64,000 bases of DNA from UBA2033 sp035345875 (GCA_035345875.1 DAORDH010000028.1:1-64000); one strand, 5' to 3'; shown: positions 50,377-61,767, counted from the first letter of the stretch. The notes: generated by a model from the sequence alone, not told the origin. Numbers and translations: made by a program.

Positions 50377-53282
50377 AAGGTTTTAATTTTGAAAAAGATC
50401 TAGCACACCAAAAGCAGGCTGTGGAAAACACTATTTCTGTTTTTGATAATGTTACACTAAATTTTCCTTCAGGTATCAATAAAAATCAGTTCAATCCCTT
50501 TTTTGATTTCGCAAACGACAAAACATTTTCGAAGAATATTAGAAGGATTCAAGAAGAAAACGCGATCAACGAAAAGCCTGACCCAAGCACCCCCATCCTC
50601 GACATTATGATGGAAACGGGAACAGGAAAGACATACACTTATACAAAAACCATTTTTGAACTCAATCGACAATTTGGGATTTTTAAATTTATCATAGTTG
50701 TTCCTACCCTCTCTATCAAAGCAGGGACGATTGATTTCTTAAAGTCAGAAAGTTGTCGTGAGCATTTCAAGGAACAGTATGGAAAGATTTTGCAACTCCA
50801 TATTGTAGAGAGCCAAAAGGGACCGAAAGCAAAAAAAAGTTATTTACCTCCTTCGGTAATGAGCTTTGCAAATGCCGGAAATTTTGAGAAAGGAAACATT
50901 CAGGTTATGGTTATCAATGCAGGGATGATCAATTCTGAAACGATGAAGAAAAGTTTTGATAGAAAACTTTTTGATGAGTATTCGACTCCTTTCTCTGCTC
51001 TTTCGGCTATCGGTACTTTTATGATAATAGATGAGCCGCATAAATTTGGTGAGTCTAATACAACTTGGACAAACATCCAAAAAATGAATCCGCAATGTAT
51101 TTTGCGATACGGAGCAACATTTCCGGATAAAGAAACTAAGCAAAAAAATGGAAACAAGGCAAAGGATTACAAAAATCTAATATACCAACTCACCGCCGTA
51201 GATGCATTTCACAGAAATCTGGTCAAAGGCGTGATCGGTCATATTACGGAATTTGATGCGGGAAAAAATGCCATTGTCAAACTAATAGATTCCGATGGAA
51301 CAGAAGCGAGTTTCGAACTTACAGAAAATGGTAAGAAGAAAACGATTAAACTGTCCCAAAAAGAGAACTTTAAAAAAGTTCATCCTGAAATGACTGATCT
51401 CACGATTGAGAATCTAAACAAGACAAAGGTTGTGCTGTCCAATGGTTTGGAATTGAGCAAAGGGGACAAACTCAATCCCTATTCGTATTCGGAAAAACTA
51501 CAGGAGACAGTGATCCAAAAAGCCATTCAAAATCATTTTGCCCTTGAAAAACAATTCCTTACAAGGGACGTGAAAATCAAACCACTTACTTTATTTTTCA
51601 TTGATAATATTGAAGAGTATAGAAACAAAGAAGGCTATATCAGAAAGACCATCGAAGAGTATGCACGCTCTGAAATCAAAAATATTCTAAAAACTGAGAA
51701 TAATAGTTTTTACAAATCGTATTTGGAAAAAAGTTTAGAAGACCTATCTCTCACTCACGCCGGATATTTTTCTAAAGACAATACGGAAAAAGATGAAGCT
51801 ATAGAAAAAGAAATCAATGAAATCTTACACGACAAGCAAGCTATGCTTGATTTAGAGAATCCCAGACGTTTTATATTTTCCAAATGGACGTTACGCGAAG
51901 GATGGGACAATCCTAATGTGTTTCAAATTTGCAAACTACGAAGTAGTGGGAGTGACATTTCCAAATTGCAAGAAGTAGGAAGAGGACTTCGCTTACCAGT
52001 GAACCAATATGGAAACAGAGTCAAAGACGAAGAGTTCTTTTTAAACTACTTTGTAGATTTTACAGAAAGTGATTTTGTAGAAAAATTAGTATGTGAGATT
52101 AATGAAAAGTCGGGCACTATTTCTATAGAAGAGACTCCTGATAAACTCACCGATGTAATGATTCAAAGAATTTGTGAGCTGTATGAGACTAAAGAAAGCG
52201 AATTACTGGAACAACTGGACGCGAACAATGCCATCACAAGAGCAAACTCCTTCAAAGAAGGTGGATTTGCATTTATCAAAGAAAATTATCCCAAAATTTT
52301 TGGTGGTATCAACTCGGATAAGGTTCGTAAAGCAACCCACAAAGATAAAAAGCTTACCATCCGAAAAGAAAAATATTCCGAACTAAAATATCTTTGGGAA
52401 AAGCTAAATGAAAAAGTCATCTTAGAATATAAATTTGAGAATGAAGATTTATTCAAGACATTGGTGATAGATTTTTTGAAAGAAGAAAAACTTTTCAACC
52501 AAGACCATATCCATGAAAAAATTGCCAAAGTAGAAATCCAAGAAAATAAAGCCATAGCCAATGAATCTCATTCTATTGAAAATCGAAAGCTAGGAAGTAT
52601 TTCTACAATGAAATACAGTATTTTCCTAGAAGAACTTTCTAGGCTTATCTGCATTAACAAGAAGACTTTGCATGAAGCGATCTTAGAATCAGGCAAAGAC
52701 TTGAGTCCCTATTTGAATCAAAAAACGTTACGCGAAATAAAGCAAAACTTTGATCATTTCCTTATGGCTAATGCATTTGATAAGTTTAGCATTGAATATA
52801 AGAAAATTTCAAATAGCGTTCACCCAACAAAATTTACAGATGCTAAAGGAAACATACTTACAGAAATTTCTCCCTCCGATGTTGGAAGACAATATTCCAG
52901 AGAAGAAGTAGCAGAGGCTTATCTCTTTGATGTTCTCTACCACGATTCTGATTTAGAAAAAGTAAACATCAAAGAGAAAATTCGTGAAGTCATTGTATTT
53001 ACAAAGATTCCTAAAAACTCCATCAAGATTCCTGTCGCCGGCGGAAAGAGCTACTCTCCCGATTTTGCCTATGTACTAAAACTTGGAAACGGGAAACAAA
53101 AACTTCACTTTATTATAGAAACAAAAGATGTTAGAGGAGATGAGGGACTTAGAGAGGAAGAAAAATACAAGATAAAACATGCTGAAAAATTTTTTGGAGA
53201 CAATGTGAAGATTCAATTTAGAACACAATTTCAAAATGATAAAATCGTGGACTTAATTCAAGAGATCACTTTTAGTATGTAG
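50373..53282 (+). CDS. res: Type III restriction enzyme Res subunit (helicase-nuclease)
   Basis: 969 aa, full length. Superfamily-2 helicase: Walker A 'MMETGTGKTYTYTKTIFEL' (about 73-91), 'FIIVVPTLSIKAGT', DEPH box 'MIIDEPHKFGES', motif 'RYGATFPDK', 'FSKWTLREGWDNPNVFQICKL' and motif VI 'LQEVGRGLRLPVN'. The C-terminal PD-(D/E)XK nuclease is intact: 'YSPDFAYVLKLG...LHFIIETKDVRG'. Res cuts DNA only in complex with Mod, after moving along it from unmethylated sites. If mod is switched off as in this assembly, Res should be inactive too. Overlaps the RhuM gene by 4 nt. Confidence 0.95.
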   Translation: MKGFNFEKDLAHQKQAVENTISVFDNVTLNFPSGINKNQFNPFFDFANDKTFSKNIRRIQEENAINEKPDPSTPILDIMMETGTGKTYTYTKTIFELNRQFGIFKFIIVVPTLSIKAGTIDFLKSESCREHFKEQYGKILQLHIVESQKGPKAKKSYLPPSVMSFANAGNFEKGNIQVMVINAGMINSETMKKSFDRKLFDEYSTPFSALSAIGTFMIIDEPHKFGESNTTWTNIQKMNPQCILRYGATFPDKETKQKNGNKAKDYKNLIYQLTAVDAFHRNLVKGVIGHITEFDAGKNAIVKLIDSDGTEASFELTENGKKKTIKLSQKENFKKVHPEMTDLTIENLNKTKVVLSNGLELSKGDKLNPYSYSEKLQETVIQKAIQNHFALEKQFLTRDVKIKPLTLFFIDNIEEYRNKEGYIRKTIEEYARSEIKNILKTENNSFYKSYLEKSLEDLSLTHAGYFSKDNTEKDEAIEKEINEILHDKQAMLDLENPRRFIFSKWTLREGWDNPNVFQICKLRSSGSDISKLQEVGRGLRLPVNQYGNRVKDEEFFLNYFVDFTESDFVEKLVCEINEKSGTISIEETPDKLTDVMIQRICELYETKESELLEQLDANNAITRANSFKEGGFAFIKENYPKIFGGINSDKVRKATHKDKKLTIRKEKYSELKYLWEKLNEKVILEYKFENEDLFKTLVIDFLKEEKLFNQDHIHEKIAKVEIQENKAIANESHSIENRKLGSISTMKYSIFLEELSRLICINKKTLHEAILESGKDLSPYLNQKTLREIKQNFDHFLMANAFDKFSIEYKKISNSVHPTKFTDAKGNILTEISPSDVGRQYSREEVAEAYLFDVLYHDSDLEKVNIKEKIREVIVFTKIPKNSIKIPVAGGKSYSPDFAYVLKLGNGKQKLHFIIETKDVRGDEGLREEEKYKIKHAEKFFGDNVKIQFRTQFQNDKIVDLIQEITFSM

Positions 53283-53890
53283 CCAAAAACAGAAAATATT
53301 AATTACAACTTATAATCAGAATTCAGAGTTTTTAGCCAGAAATGACTTTTTTGTATTTATGATTTAATAGGCCGGTTAAGACTAAGACTTCGTTAAAAAA
53401 TAACCCTTAACAATTTCCTCCATCTATTTCAAACCATCTCTTTCAAAAAGACTCGCAGTGCCCTTCTTGTTTTTAAAAACTTTCGCTTGTAGGGGACTAT
53501 TTTAGAAAGAGGTGGATGGAAATTTTTACCGTGACGAGTCTATCTCCTGATTTTGAGAATAAACCAATCTGTAGTAGTGACTGTATCGTCTATTAGCCAT
53601 CTAATTATTCCGAAAAAGAATGTGCTTTATAAACGATATCGCGATGGGTAATATCTCTGCACACTACATAGGCGCGAATATAATGGTATGTAGTTAGGCT
53701 TTGTTTTTTTATATTCTTTTTCGATTTAAATCGGTTAAAGTTTCTTAAGATTCAAATCTTCTTCCATTTAATGTATTTAAAAGAAGTCATTCAACAGAAC
53801 GTTAAATCCATAGTTTTATCGTTCTGTTCTGGGCGGTAATTGTTCAAAAAGGAATGGGATTTTTCTTTTGGCAATTGGTATAATTAGAAA
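53283..53890. other. Gene-free stretch after the RM locus
   Basis: 608 bases. No coding frame is convincing. AACAGAACG (53793-53801) is inverted as CGTTCTGTT (53820-53828) and is followed by GGGCGGTAATTG, similar to the right end of the element at 34332-34465; GTCATTCAAC at 53786 also matches that element's outer end. I treat it as a decayed third copy of the MITE-like family. Confidence 0.45.
53786..53843. repeat. Decayed MITE-like element, copy C
   Basis: Outer word GTCATTCAAC, then the 9-bp inverted repeat AACAGAACG/CGTTCTGTT and a right end CGTTCTGTTCTGGGCGGTAAT that aligns with CGTTCTTTCTTCGGTGGCAAT of copy B. Shorter than the other copies, so probably internally deleted. Confidence 0.4.
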
Positions 53891-54253
53891 CTAACTGATT
53901 TCTTCTAACTCTCTTTCAATAAGTTTTCCTGGAAATGGATCGCTCGGCAGAATTTCTCTTTTTTTGAGATACATTACTTCGGTGATCTCTCCATTTGTTT
54001 CAATAAATTTTGCATTGGAATAAACAATTCTTCCATCTTCAAATACATCTACATCTTCGATGATAATATGACTTTTCGCAGGTATATCTCTTAATCTAAA
54101 TCTTGGAATTGCAGATTGAGTCACAGTATCCCCATCTGAAAAAAAACTTCCCGTGCTATACGAAATTTCTTTAAACGAAATATTGCTTTCATTTACAAAA
54201 GCAATCTTACCTTTGAGTTCTGCTATATAAATTTGCGTATTATCTATAATCAT
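53891..54253 (-). CDS. Hypothetical protein (120 aa)
   Basis: Start taken at the ATG 54251-54253, which has an AAAGGAAA ribosome-binding site; a TTG six codons earlier is less likely. No membrane segment or known domain. Predicted beta-rich with a clear pattern of short strands ('IYIAELKGKIAFVNESNISFKEISY', 'SHIIIEDVDVFEDGRIVY') and an acidic C-terminus. It follows the small secreted-protein gene by 31 bp on the same strand, so probably co-transcribed. Function unknown. Confidence 0.65.
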   Translation of the reverse strand: MIIDNTQIYIAELKGKIAFVNESNISFKEISYSTGSFFSDGDTVTQSAIPRFRLRDIPAKSHIIIEDVDVFEDGRIVYSNAKFIETNGEITEVMYLKKREILPSDPFPGKLIERELEEIS

Positions 54254-54284
54254 ATTCTTTTCCTTTCTCAATTCATTTTATTTT

Positions 54285-54569
54285 TTATTCGTTCTTTAGA
54301 AAAGAAATATTTGCCTTTTGCTCTGCTGTAAGAGGAGTATGTCGGATTCGGACGATGTCTTTTTTGGGAATACTCTGATTCCCCTTTGCAGTATCGAGTA
54401 AGATCTCATCCGAACTGATCTTAGATATTCGCCCGAATACAATTGTTCCGTTCTTAAGAAGAACCTCTTCTGCAAGGATAGTTGTAAAATTTCCCAAAAT
54501 AAGGGTGGTCAAAAAAGCTAGGAAGCTTACTTTTCGAATGGTAAAAAAATGAACAATTGTTTGTCGCAT
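54285..54569 (-). CDS. Small exported protein with beta-strand 'LKNGTIVFGRI' motif
   Basis: 94 aa. N-terminal signal (about 1-34, ends 'TTILAEE'). The mature part is short: 'VLLKNGTIVFGRISKISSDEILLDTAKGNQSIPKKDIVRIRH' is a small beta-barrel-like unit that recalls LSM/SH3-type repeats seen in many Leptospira exported proteins. Length suggests a single unit, or a truncated relative of longer proteins. Function unknown. Confidence 0.7.
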   Translation of the reverse strand: MRQTIVHFFTIRKVSFLAFLTTLILGNFTTILAEEVLLKNGTIVFGRISKISSDEILLDTAKGNQSIPKKDIVRIRHTPLTAEQKANISFLKNE

Positions 54570-54771
54570 AGCATATTTCTAGTAAGAGAGTAGGTTTGCA
54601 AGCATAATAAAATTTCACCTATCTAGTTTAAAGTTTCTTTAATCAGGTTTCATTTTCTAAAGATTCAAAGATTCGTATTGAACCGAAGTCTTTCGATCAA
54701 TTTTTGTCAATTTATTATTGATTTTACTCATAGGCATGTATATAAGATAATTTTTTTTTGTCTTATATACT

Positions 54772-57700
54772 ATGAAGCTTTCAATAGGCAACAACCAAGT
54801 AAAAACTGTAATCAGATTTACCCTTTATTTATTCCTTACACTCGCATCCTCTAACTGCACTGCTTGGCCATTGCTCACAAGTATGCTTCTTTCGAATGAA
54901 AATAAAAAATCTCAAATCCTAATTCCCCCACCTGCTTCGTCAAGTTCAGGTGGAGGACAATCGAGTGACAATCAAGTCGGTTTTTTAATTACGCCAACTT
55001 CTGGAATCGTAACTAGCGAATCAGGCACAGAATCTATTTTTACTATAAAATTAAAAAAGAAACCAAATAGCAATGTGACTTTAAATGTATCCTCAACAGA
55101 CTCTTCCGAAATAATTGCCAATCCATCTCAAGTTGTCTTTACACCGGATAATTGGGATATTGCGCAAACGATTACTCTGAAAGGAGTAAATGATAATTTA
55201 CAAGATGGAAATCAACTCGTAAATATTGACCTCGGCAATGCAATCAGCCAAGATAGCGCCTACAATTCGTTATCCGCAGGAACAATCACAGCTGAAAATA
55301 TAGATGATGATTCCATCGGTTTCACTGTATCTGCGACAGGTGGTCATATAGTGAATGAATCAGGAACTAGTTCAAATTTTACAGTAGTATTAAATTCACC
55401 TCCCACAGATACAGTTACAATTCCTGTATCGAGTAGTGATTTAACAGAAGGAACAGTTTTACCAAATACTCTTACTTTTACAACAGCTAATTGGAATATA
55501 CCTCAAACTGTAACGATTTTAGGTCAAGATGATTTGTCCTATGATGGGAATGTTAATTTTACTATCACCTTAGGACCAACAAGTAGTTCGGATGCGGCAT
55601 ACAATGATTTGTCGCAACCAAATATTGCCGTAATCAATGAAGACAATGACACAGCAGGAATTACAATCATAAATCCTACGATTACAACAAATGAATCTGG
55701 AAGCAGTGCAGTTTTTTATGTAGTTCTCCAATCACAACCTACAGCAACTGTAAGCATACCGCTCACAAATAATGGATCTTCAGAAGGAACGCTCAGCACT
55801 ACAAGCTTGACCTTTACTACTTCTAGCTGGAATATTCAACAAGCAGTAACTGTCACTGGCTTAGATGATTTTAATTTAGATGGAAATATCACTTACTCCA
55901 TACAAGTTGGTGCACCTGTTAGCTTGGATCTTGCGTATAATAGTGTTTCTCCGCAAAGCGTTAGTGTAACAAATATTGACAATGACTCGCCTGCTTTTGA
56001 TATTACTGTGATAAGCGGACATACGAGTGAAGACTTAAATACAGCATTTTTTAAAGTCAAACTACTTACAATTCCATCTGCAAATGTAAATCTAGATTTT
56101 ACCTCCTCAAATACTTCCGAGGGAATTCTTATCTCTGGCTCTAGCTTGGTTTTTACACCAGCAAATTGGAACTCTTACCAAACAGTCACTGTAAGAGGAG
56201 TCAATGATAGTTTAGGCGATGGGGATATTGCCTATTCCATTATTCCGTCTGCTGCTGTTAGCGGGGATGTGAATTACAATGGATTAACTCCAGCAAGTAT
56301 AGCAGTAGTGAATGATGACAATGACACTGCAGGCATTACTGTGAGTGCAGCGGCTAATCCATTGATTACCACAGAAAGTGCAGGCAAAGCAACATTTACC
56401 GTAAGATTAAGAACCAAGCCTACAGCGAATGTTACTATCGCAGGAATAATAAGTTCCAATACGACAGCCGGCACAGTCTCACCATCTAGTTTAACGTTCA
56501 CATCTACGAATTGGAGTGTTCCACAAGTAGTAACTATTACTGGAGTAAATAATGATTATTTCAATCCAAGTGGGATTTTATATACAATCACGATTCCATC
56601 CCCTACGAGTCCAGATGTGAATTACAACTCTCTTGGAACCAATACGGTCAATGTAAAAAATAATGACAATGACACACAGGGATATACAGTAAGTAAAACT
56701 AAGAATTTCATCACGGCAGAGTCTGGTAAATCAGATAGTTTTACGATTCGTCTCAACACGCAACCAGTTGGTGGAGACGTCATCATTCCTGTAACCAGTT
56801 CCAATCCTCTTGAGGTTATTACTTCTCCTTCTACTCTTACCTTTACAGCGGCAAATTGGAATACTCCACAGACAGTCACTATGACTGGACAAGTAGATGG
56901 TGTTACGGATGGATCAAAACTAATTACAGTTGCATTAGGCACACCAACGCTAGCCTCAGGAAATAAGGACTATTATCCAGACTCTACTGGTAGCGATTAT
57001 AGTTCTATAAAACTTCCTGACTATAATTCTGCATTAGCGAATAATGGCATGATTACGATTAATAATTGTGATATAGACGCAAAAATTGCTCTCTGTTTAC
57101 CACCTGCTTCTGAAAGAATTACAAGCGAATCAGGAACTAGCTTTCAATACTATATTTTATTGAGTCAAGCGCCAACGAATACTGTAACGTTTACCGCTAC
57201 TGTATCGGATGCAAATGAAGCAACTGTATCCACTACAAACATTACAAAAACAGCGGCAAATTGGGATACTGTGCAACTCATTACTGTTACAGGAAAAAAT
57301 GATTCAACACTAGAAGCAATTGGACAACAATTAGATGGAAATAAACTCTATAATATAGTCCACTCAGTTGCATCTAGCACAGATCCTTTTTACAATGGAT
57401 TCGATGTAGCCGATATAACAAATATCACAAATACTGATCCTGATATTCCTGATATCATTATGACACCTGCAAACTCTTCAAGCAATCGAATTATCTTGTT
57501 GAATAACAATTCAACCACAGTAACAGTTCGACTCAATGCACAACCAACGGCTAATGTCACTTTCAATCTAAGTGGTGGAGGATTCACCTTCTCACCCTCC
57601 ACGCTTACATTTACCTCCACCGACTGGAATGTAAATCAAAGCATTACCGTTAGCTACAGTGGAGCCATTGGAAGTAGGCAAGCGGTTACTTCCAATTTTG

Positions 57701-58101
57701 CGAGTCTTGATACAAAATTCAATGGAAAAGCAGTTTCGGATATTTTCTTTACAATCGTTCAGCCTGGTTTTACAATTGGAACAATTTCTGGAAATACAGA
57801 TGAGACTGGAAATACAAGAACTTTTACCGTTAGACTCAATTCACCTCCAACAGCAAATGTATCGATAGACGTTATATCAACAAACACAAATGAAGTTACC
57901 ATTCAATCAGCGGCTACTCTAACATTTACCCCCGCTAATTGGAACACCAATCAAACTGTAACTGTAAAAGGAGTAGACGAAATGGATCTAGACGGAGATC
58001 AATCTGTTCTCATTCAACTGCAACCGGCTACAAGCGCAGATACTTCTTACAATGGTTTAGATCCAGCGGATGTAACTGTAATTAATTTAGACAATGACTA
58101 A
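54772..58101 (+). CDS. Large repetitive lipoprotein with nine Calx-beta-like repeats
   Basis: 1109 aa. The signal ends in 'LTLASSNCTAW' (lipobox Cys at about 29), then a Ser/Gly linker and nine tandem units of about 105-125 residues starting near residue 65. Each follows the pattern 'G.TVS...G..T.ESG....FTV.L...PTANVTI...S.NTSEG..SP..LTFT..NWN.PQTVTVTG..D...DGN..Y.I....A.S.D..YN.L.P..V.V.N.DND', a Calx-beta-like fold whose acidic joins could bind calcium. Units six and seven carry small insertions. It is likely exposed on the cell surface as an extended rod. No neighbour shares the transcript. Ends cleanly on the last DND. Confidence 0.88.
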   Translation: MKLSIGNNQVKTVIRFTLYLFLTLASSNCTAWPLLTSMLLSNENKKSQILIPPPASSSSGGGQSSDNQVGFLITPTSGIVTSESGTESIFTIKLKKKPNSNVTLNVSSTDSSEIIANPSQVVFTPDNWDIAQTITLKGVNDNLQDGNQLVNIDLGNAISQDSAYNSLSAGTITAENIDDDSIGFTVSATGGHIVNESGTSSNFTVVLNSPPTDTVTIPVSSSDLTEGTVLPNTLTFTTANWNIPQTVTILGQDDLSYDGNVNFTITLGPTSSSDAAYNDLSQPNIAVINEDNDTAGITIINPTITTNESGSSAVFYVVLQSQPTATVSIPLTNNGSSEGTLSTTSLTFTTSSWNIQQAVTVTGLDDFNLDGNITYSIQVGAPVSLDLAYNSVSPQSVSVTNIDNDSPAFDITVISGHTSEDLNTAFFKVKLLTIPSANVNLDFTSSNTSEGILISGSSLVFTPANWNSYQTVTVRGVNDSLGDGDIAYSIIPSAAVSGDVNYNGLTPASIAVVNDDNDTAGITVSAAANPLITTESAGKATFTVRLRTKPTANVTIAGIISSNTTAGTVSPSSLTFTSTNWSVPQVVTITGVNNDYFNPSGILYTITIPSPTSPDVNYNSLGTNTVNVKNNDNDTQGYTVSKTKNFITAESGKSDSFTIRLNTQPVGGDVIIPVTSSNPLEVITSPSTLTFTAANWNTPQTVTMTGQVDGVTDGSKLITVALGTPTLASGNKDYYPDSTGSDYSSIKLPDYNSALANNGMITINNCDIDAKIALCLPPASERITSESGTSFQYYILLSQAPTNTVTFTATVSDANEATVSTTNITKTAANWDTVQLITVTGKNDSTLEAIGQQLDGNKLYNIVHSVASSTDPFYNGFDVADITNITNTDPDIPDIIMTPANSSSNRIILLNNNSTTVTVRLNAQPTANVTFNLSGGGFTFSPSTLTFTSTDWNVNQSITVSYSGAIGSRQAVTSNFASLDTKFNGKAVSDIFFTIVQPGFTIGTISGNTDETGNTRTFTVRLNSPPTANVSIDVISTNTNEVTIQSAATLTFTPANWNTNQTVTVKGVDEMDLDGDQSVLIQLQPATSADTSYNGLDPADVTVINLDND

Positions 58102-58309
58102 ATTAAGAAATAATCCTGATCTAGTGTAGTTCTCAATCGAATTGTTATACAATTTTTCTAAAACTGAAAATTAGAATTGATGTAGGGTATGAAGGATAGA
58201 ATGCGAGAGAATTAGAAAAGAAGTTGAATAGAAATTATTCATATCGTTAAAAAAATAGATTGGGAAAATTCATTCAACTTGAAAATGCTACTTTCTAGAA
58301 TCTAAAAAA

Positions 58310-58597
58310 TCATTTCAGTCGTTGAACTAAAACCCAAGGCTGAACTACTACCGAAAGAAGCCTCTCTTGATTTTCAAACCAAGTTTTTGCTAATTCCTCT
58401 GTGACCTTTCCGATGAGTCCACTTTGCATAGATGCTTCTACGAACTTTGTATTATTTTGAACTAGTTGGTAAGCAGTCTCTTCGAGATCTAAGTCCATAG
58501 AAATATAAATCACCTGACCTCTCGCATAAAAGTATTCTAATTCTTTCCAATCAATTTCAGCGATACCTTCTCGAATTGTTTGTCTGTACATATCCAT
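58310..58597 (-). CDS. DUF2288 family protein
   Basis: 95 aa, full length for DUF2288. Conserved pattern 'AEIDWKELEYFYARGQVIYISMDLDLEETAYQLVQNN', 'SGLIGKVTEELAKTWFENQERLLSVVVQPWVLVQ'. Small soluble helical protein with no known function. Stands alone. Confidence 0.9.
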   Translation of the reverse strand: MDMYRQTIREGIAEIDWKELEYFYARGQVIYISMDLDLEETAYQLVQNNTKFVEASMQSGLIGKVTEELAKTWFENQERLLSVVVQPWVLVQRLK

Positions 58598-58692
58598 ATT
58601 TTAAGAAAAGAATAAAAGCCTTATTTGTAAAGCATAGATTCACACTATCTTTTTCGATTTTTTATTGATTGATATACTCATTCTAATTTCAA

Positions 58693-61600
58693 TTGTATGA
58701 ATTCATTCTCTTGAAAGGTCATAAAATGATTTTCGATTCAATCGTTCTAAACTACCCATCTTTATCGATGATTACCAATGCTATTTTATTTTTAATCTTC
58801 TTTTTCGGAATTTTATGGATTCCCGAAAAAACTCTTCCAACAAAAATAATGGCTTGGTTGAAACTTACAAACAGTATGGTTGCAATTGGATATGTATTGA
58901 CTCAATCTTTTCTTTATACGCATCCAACAGTAAGAGCGTATTCCTTATCTGCCATAATCTTCAATCAAGTCTTTTTGATTCAAATTTTATACTATTTCCC
59001 AAATAGAATTTGGACTAAATTCAGCAAGGTATTACTTTTTTTTCAAATACTGCTTGGACTTCCGCTCATTAGTTGGATATTTTATCTTTCGTTTCATTCT
59101 AACTATCATTTTGATTTTCATGGACACACAATCGAATTAGAAATTGGAAAAGCATTAAAACTTTTCGGACTCTATTTAATTCTTTTTATCAGTATTGGTT
59201 TAATTAGCTCTATCGTAAAAATTTTTAAAGACAAGGCAGAAAGTAGAAAGGCAAACTTGCTTCTATTTGTGTATATTTTTGTTGGGATCTTCTTAAATGG
59301 ATTAAACTACAGTCTGCACAAAGCTGCGTTATTCGATAGAGGAACCTTTATGGTTTTATTTTGTATCACTTCTTCCATTGGATTTTTCTTTTTGTTAGTT
59401 GCTTTTTTTAATAATACAAAAGATCGAACTAGTTTTTTATATAAGTTAGTTGGCTCTGGGTTTCTTTCCTTTTACTTAATCTACAATGTAATGAACTTTT
59501 TTGGTTCTAGAAGTCATGATTTATCTTACGATACATTGCAATTAAAAGAAACTGAACTTATTTCTTTAACAGGACAAAGTCGAAATTCTGATTTTATCGA
59601 AGAATATTCTCTCGACTCAGATAGTTTAAATTCCGTTTATAGAAAAATAGAATTCGATCCAACTTTTTTAGAGATAGCTCGTCGCTCTTTTCTTAGAGCA
59701 TCCATAACAAATCTAGATTCCAATAAAAATTTTTTTGAAAAATCAAATTCAAATTCTTTCCTTGCCTTTTATAAATTCATTTCTTCCGCTAAGGATGATC
59801 CTAAAGAATTAGAGACTCGGTTTTCTGATTGGGAAAAAATTTCTTATTTTTTTACACAAAAAATCTATGAGACCGGTGAAAAACAATTCGGAAAAAATTA
59901 TCTCGAATTAATTCAGAAAGAAAAAAAACGACTGAAAGAATTTTATCCGATTGCAATTGAATTTATAGAAAGTTTACGTGAACTAGATGATAAATCAATT
60001 CGTTACCATTGTTTTTTATTGTTCTCTCCATCGTATAATATTTCATCCAGGGGTTATATCATTGATTTAAATGGAAATCGATTTTTAACCTATCGATATA
60101 TTCAACCAAACAAAAATAAAATGACTATCGTTGGTTATTCATATGAATCTTACAGAAAATACATTCACAATTTAACAATCAATTCTCTCTATGTTTTTTT
60201 AATCGGATTATTTTTGTTTTTAATTGGAATTCCTTTTTTACTTTCGAGAACTTTATCAGAACCATTGAAAGAACTTTTGTCTGGAGTAAAAAGAGTAGAA
60301 GAAGGAGAACTGAATACAATTGTAAAAATAAAATACCAAGATGAAATTGGTTACTTAGCTCAATCTTTTAATAAAATGGTAGATTCCATAAAAGACTCTA
60401 AACAAAAATTAGAAGACTATGCTGAAAATTTGGAAAGTAAGGTAGAAGAAAGAACTAGAGAATTAAAACAAACTCTCGAGCAAGTAGAAAGTTTAAAAGA
60501 ATAACAAGATGGAGATTATTTTCTTACCACTCTTTTACTCGAACCACTCAGTGTGAATGAAGCAATTCATACGAATATCCAAGTGCAATTTTTTACAAAA
60601 CAAAAGAAAGAGTTTTATTTTAAAAAAAAGAAACACCAGATCGGAGGAGACATTTGCATTGCGCAGGTGATTCAACTTAAAAATAAAAAATACATTGTTT
60701 TTCTGAATGCAGATGCTATGGAAAAATCAATTCAAGGTGCGGGCGGCATACTAGTGTTAGGCTCTGTTTTTCAATCTATCATTCAAAGAACTAAAAATTA
60801 TCCTCTTGAATCCGAAAATTATCCTGAATTTTGGATCAAAAAAGCTTTCAAAGAATTGCATAAGGTTTTCGAAACATTTGAAGGCTCCATGCTTGTCTCA
60901 ATGGTGCTAGGACTAGTAGAAGAGAAAACTGGTTTAGTCTATTATATGAATGCAGAGCATCCTTTGGTTGTGCTCTACAGAGACGGAAAAGCTAGTTTTC
61001 TCAAGGAGCGAAAACTTTTTAATAAATTGGGACATTTAGGGATGGATTCTGAAATTTTTGTTTCTACCTTTCAAATGTTGCCGGGTGATCAGCTCATAAT
61101 TGGTTCGGATGGAAAGGATGATTTCATTGTTTCAAAAACTGAATTGAACAGAAAAATTAATGACGACGAAAGTATTTTCCTTGAGAAAGTTGAGAAGACC
61201 AATGGTGAAATTCAAAAATTGTATGAAGTGATTAGTTCTGAATTTGAGCTTATCGATGATTTTTCTCTTTTGGCAATCAACTACCCCAATGATTCAAATG
61301 CATTCAATCATTCGGAAGAAGTGATTCAACAAAAAATTGCAAATGCCAAATTTGCATTAGAAAATCCAATCAATAAGGAAGAAGGTCTTTTACTCCTAGA
61401 TTCTTTGTATTCTGACTATCCGAATCAAGAAGAAGTAAATAAAATAATAATTGAGTATCATACTAAACATTCTAACTACCAAAAGGCAAAAGAAATATAC
61501 TCAAAATTCATTCAACATTCTGAAAGCTCAACTGAAATACTTTTTCTTGGTTCTCAATTAGAAAAGAGGATTGGAAACTATGAAGAATCTATAAAGATAG

Positions 61601-61767
61601 CAGAAAGGGTAAAATTGCGAGATCCAAATCATCTGAAAAATTTAATTCATCTTGCTGATTTGTATTTATTTACAAATAACAAAGAACGTGCTCGAAAGAT
61701 AATTTTGAAAATCAAAAAAATAGATCCCAAACATGAAAAATTAAAAGTATTAGAAAGTAAATTATAA
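58693..61767 (+). pseudogene. Seven-TM / HAMP / SpoIIE phosphatase / TPR regulator split by an in-frame TAA
   Basis: Both parts lie in one reading frame: 58693-60504 (603 aa) and 60505-61767. The only interruption is TAA at 60502-60504, between 'EQVESLKE' and 'QDGDYFLTTLLLEPL'. The N-terminal part has about seven membrane helices (about 15-250), a periplasmic loop, a further helix and HAMP ('LSEPLKELLSGVKRVEEGELNTIVKIKYQDEIGYLAQSFNKM'), then a coiled coil. The second part is a PP2C SpoIIE phosphatase with 'IGGDICIAQVIQL', 'FLNADAMEKSIQGAGGILV' and 'IIGSDGKDDF', followed by TPR-like helices. Related proteins usually have two Gln here, so a CAA-to-TAA change is the simplest cause. A GTG at 60553 could restart translation of the phosphatase. 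Intact, it would dephosphorylate an anti-anti-sigma-type partner. Confidence 0.85.

Noticed and set aside
60553..61767. Independent phosphatase gene
   Set aside because: Same frame as the upstream part with coding continuity up to the TAA; treated as one split gene, with restart kept as an option.
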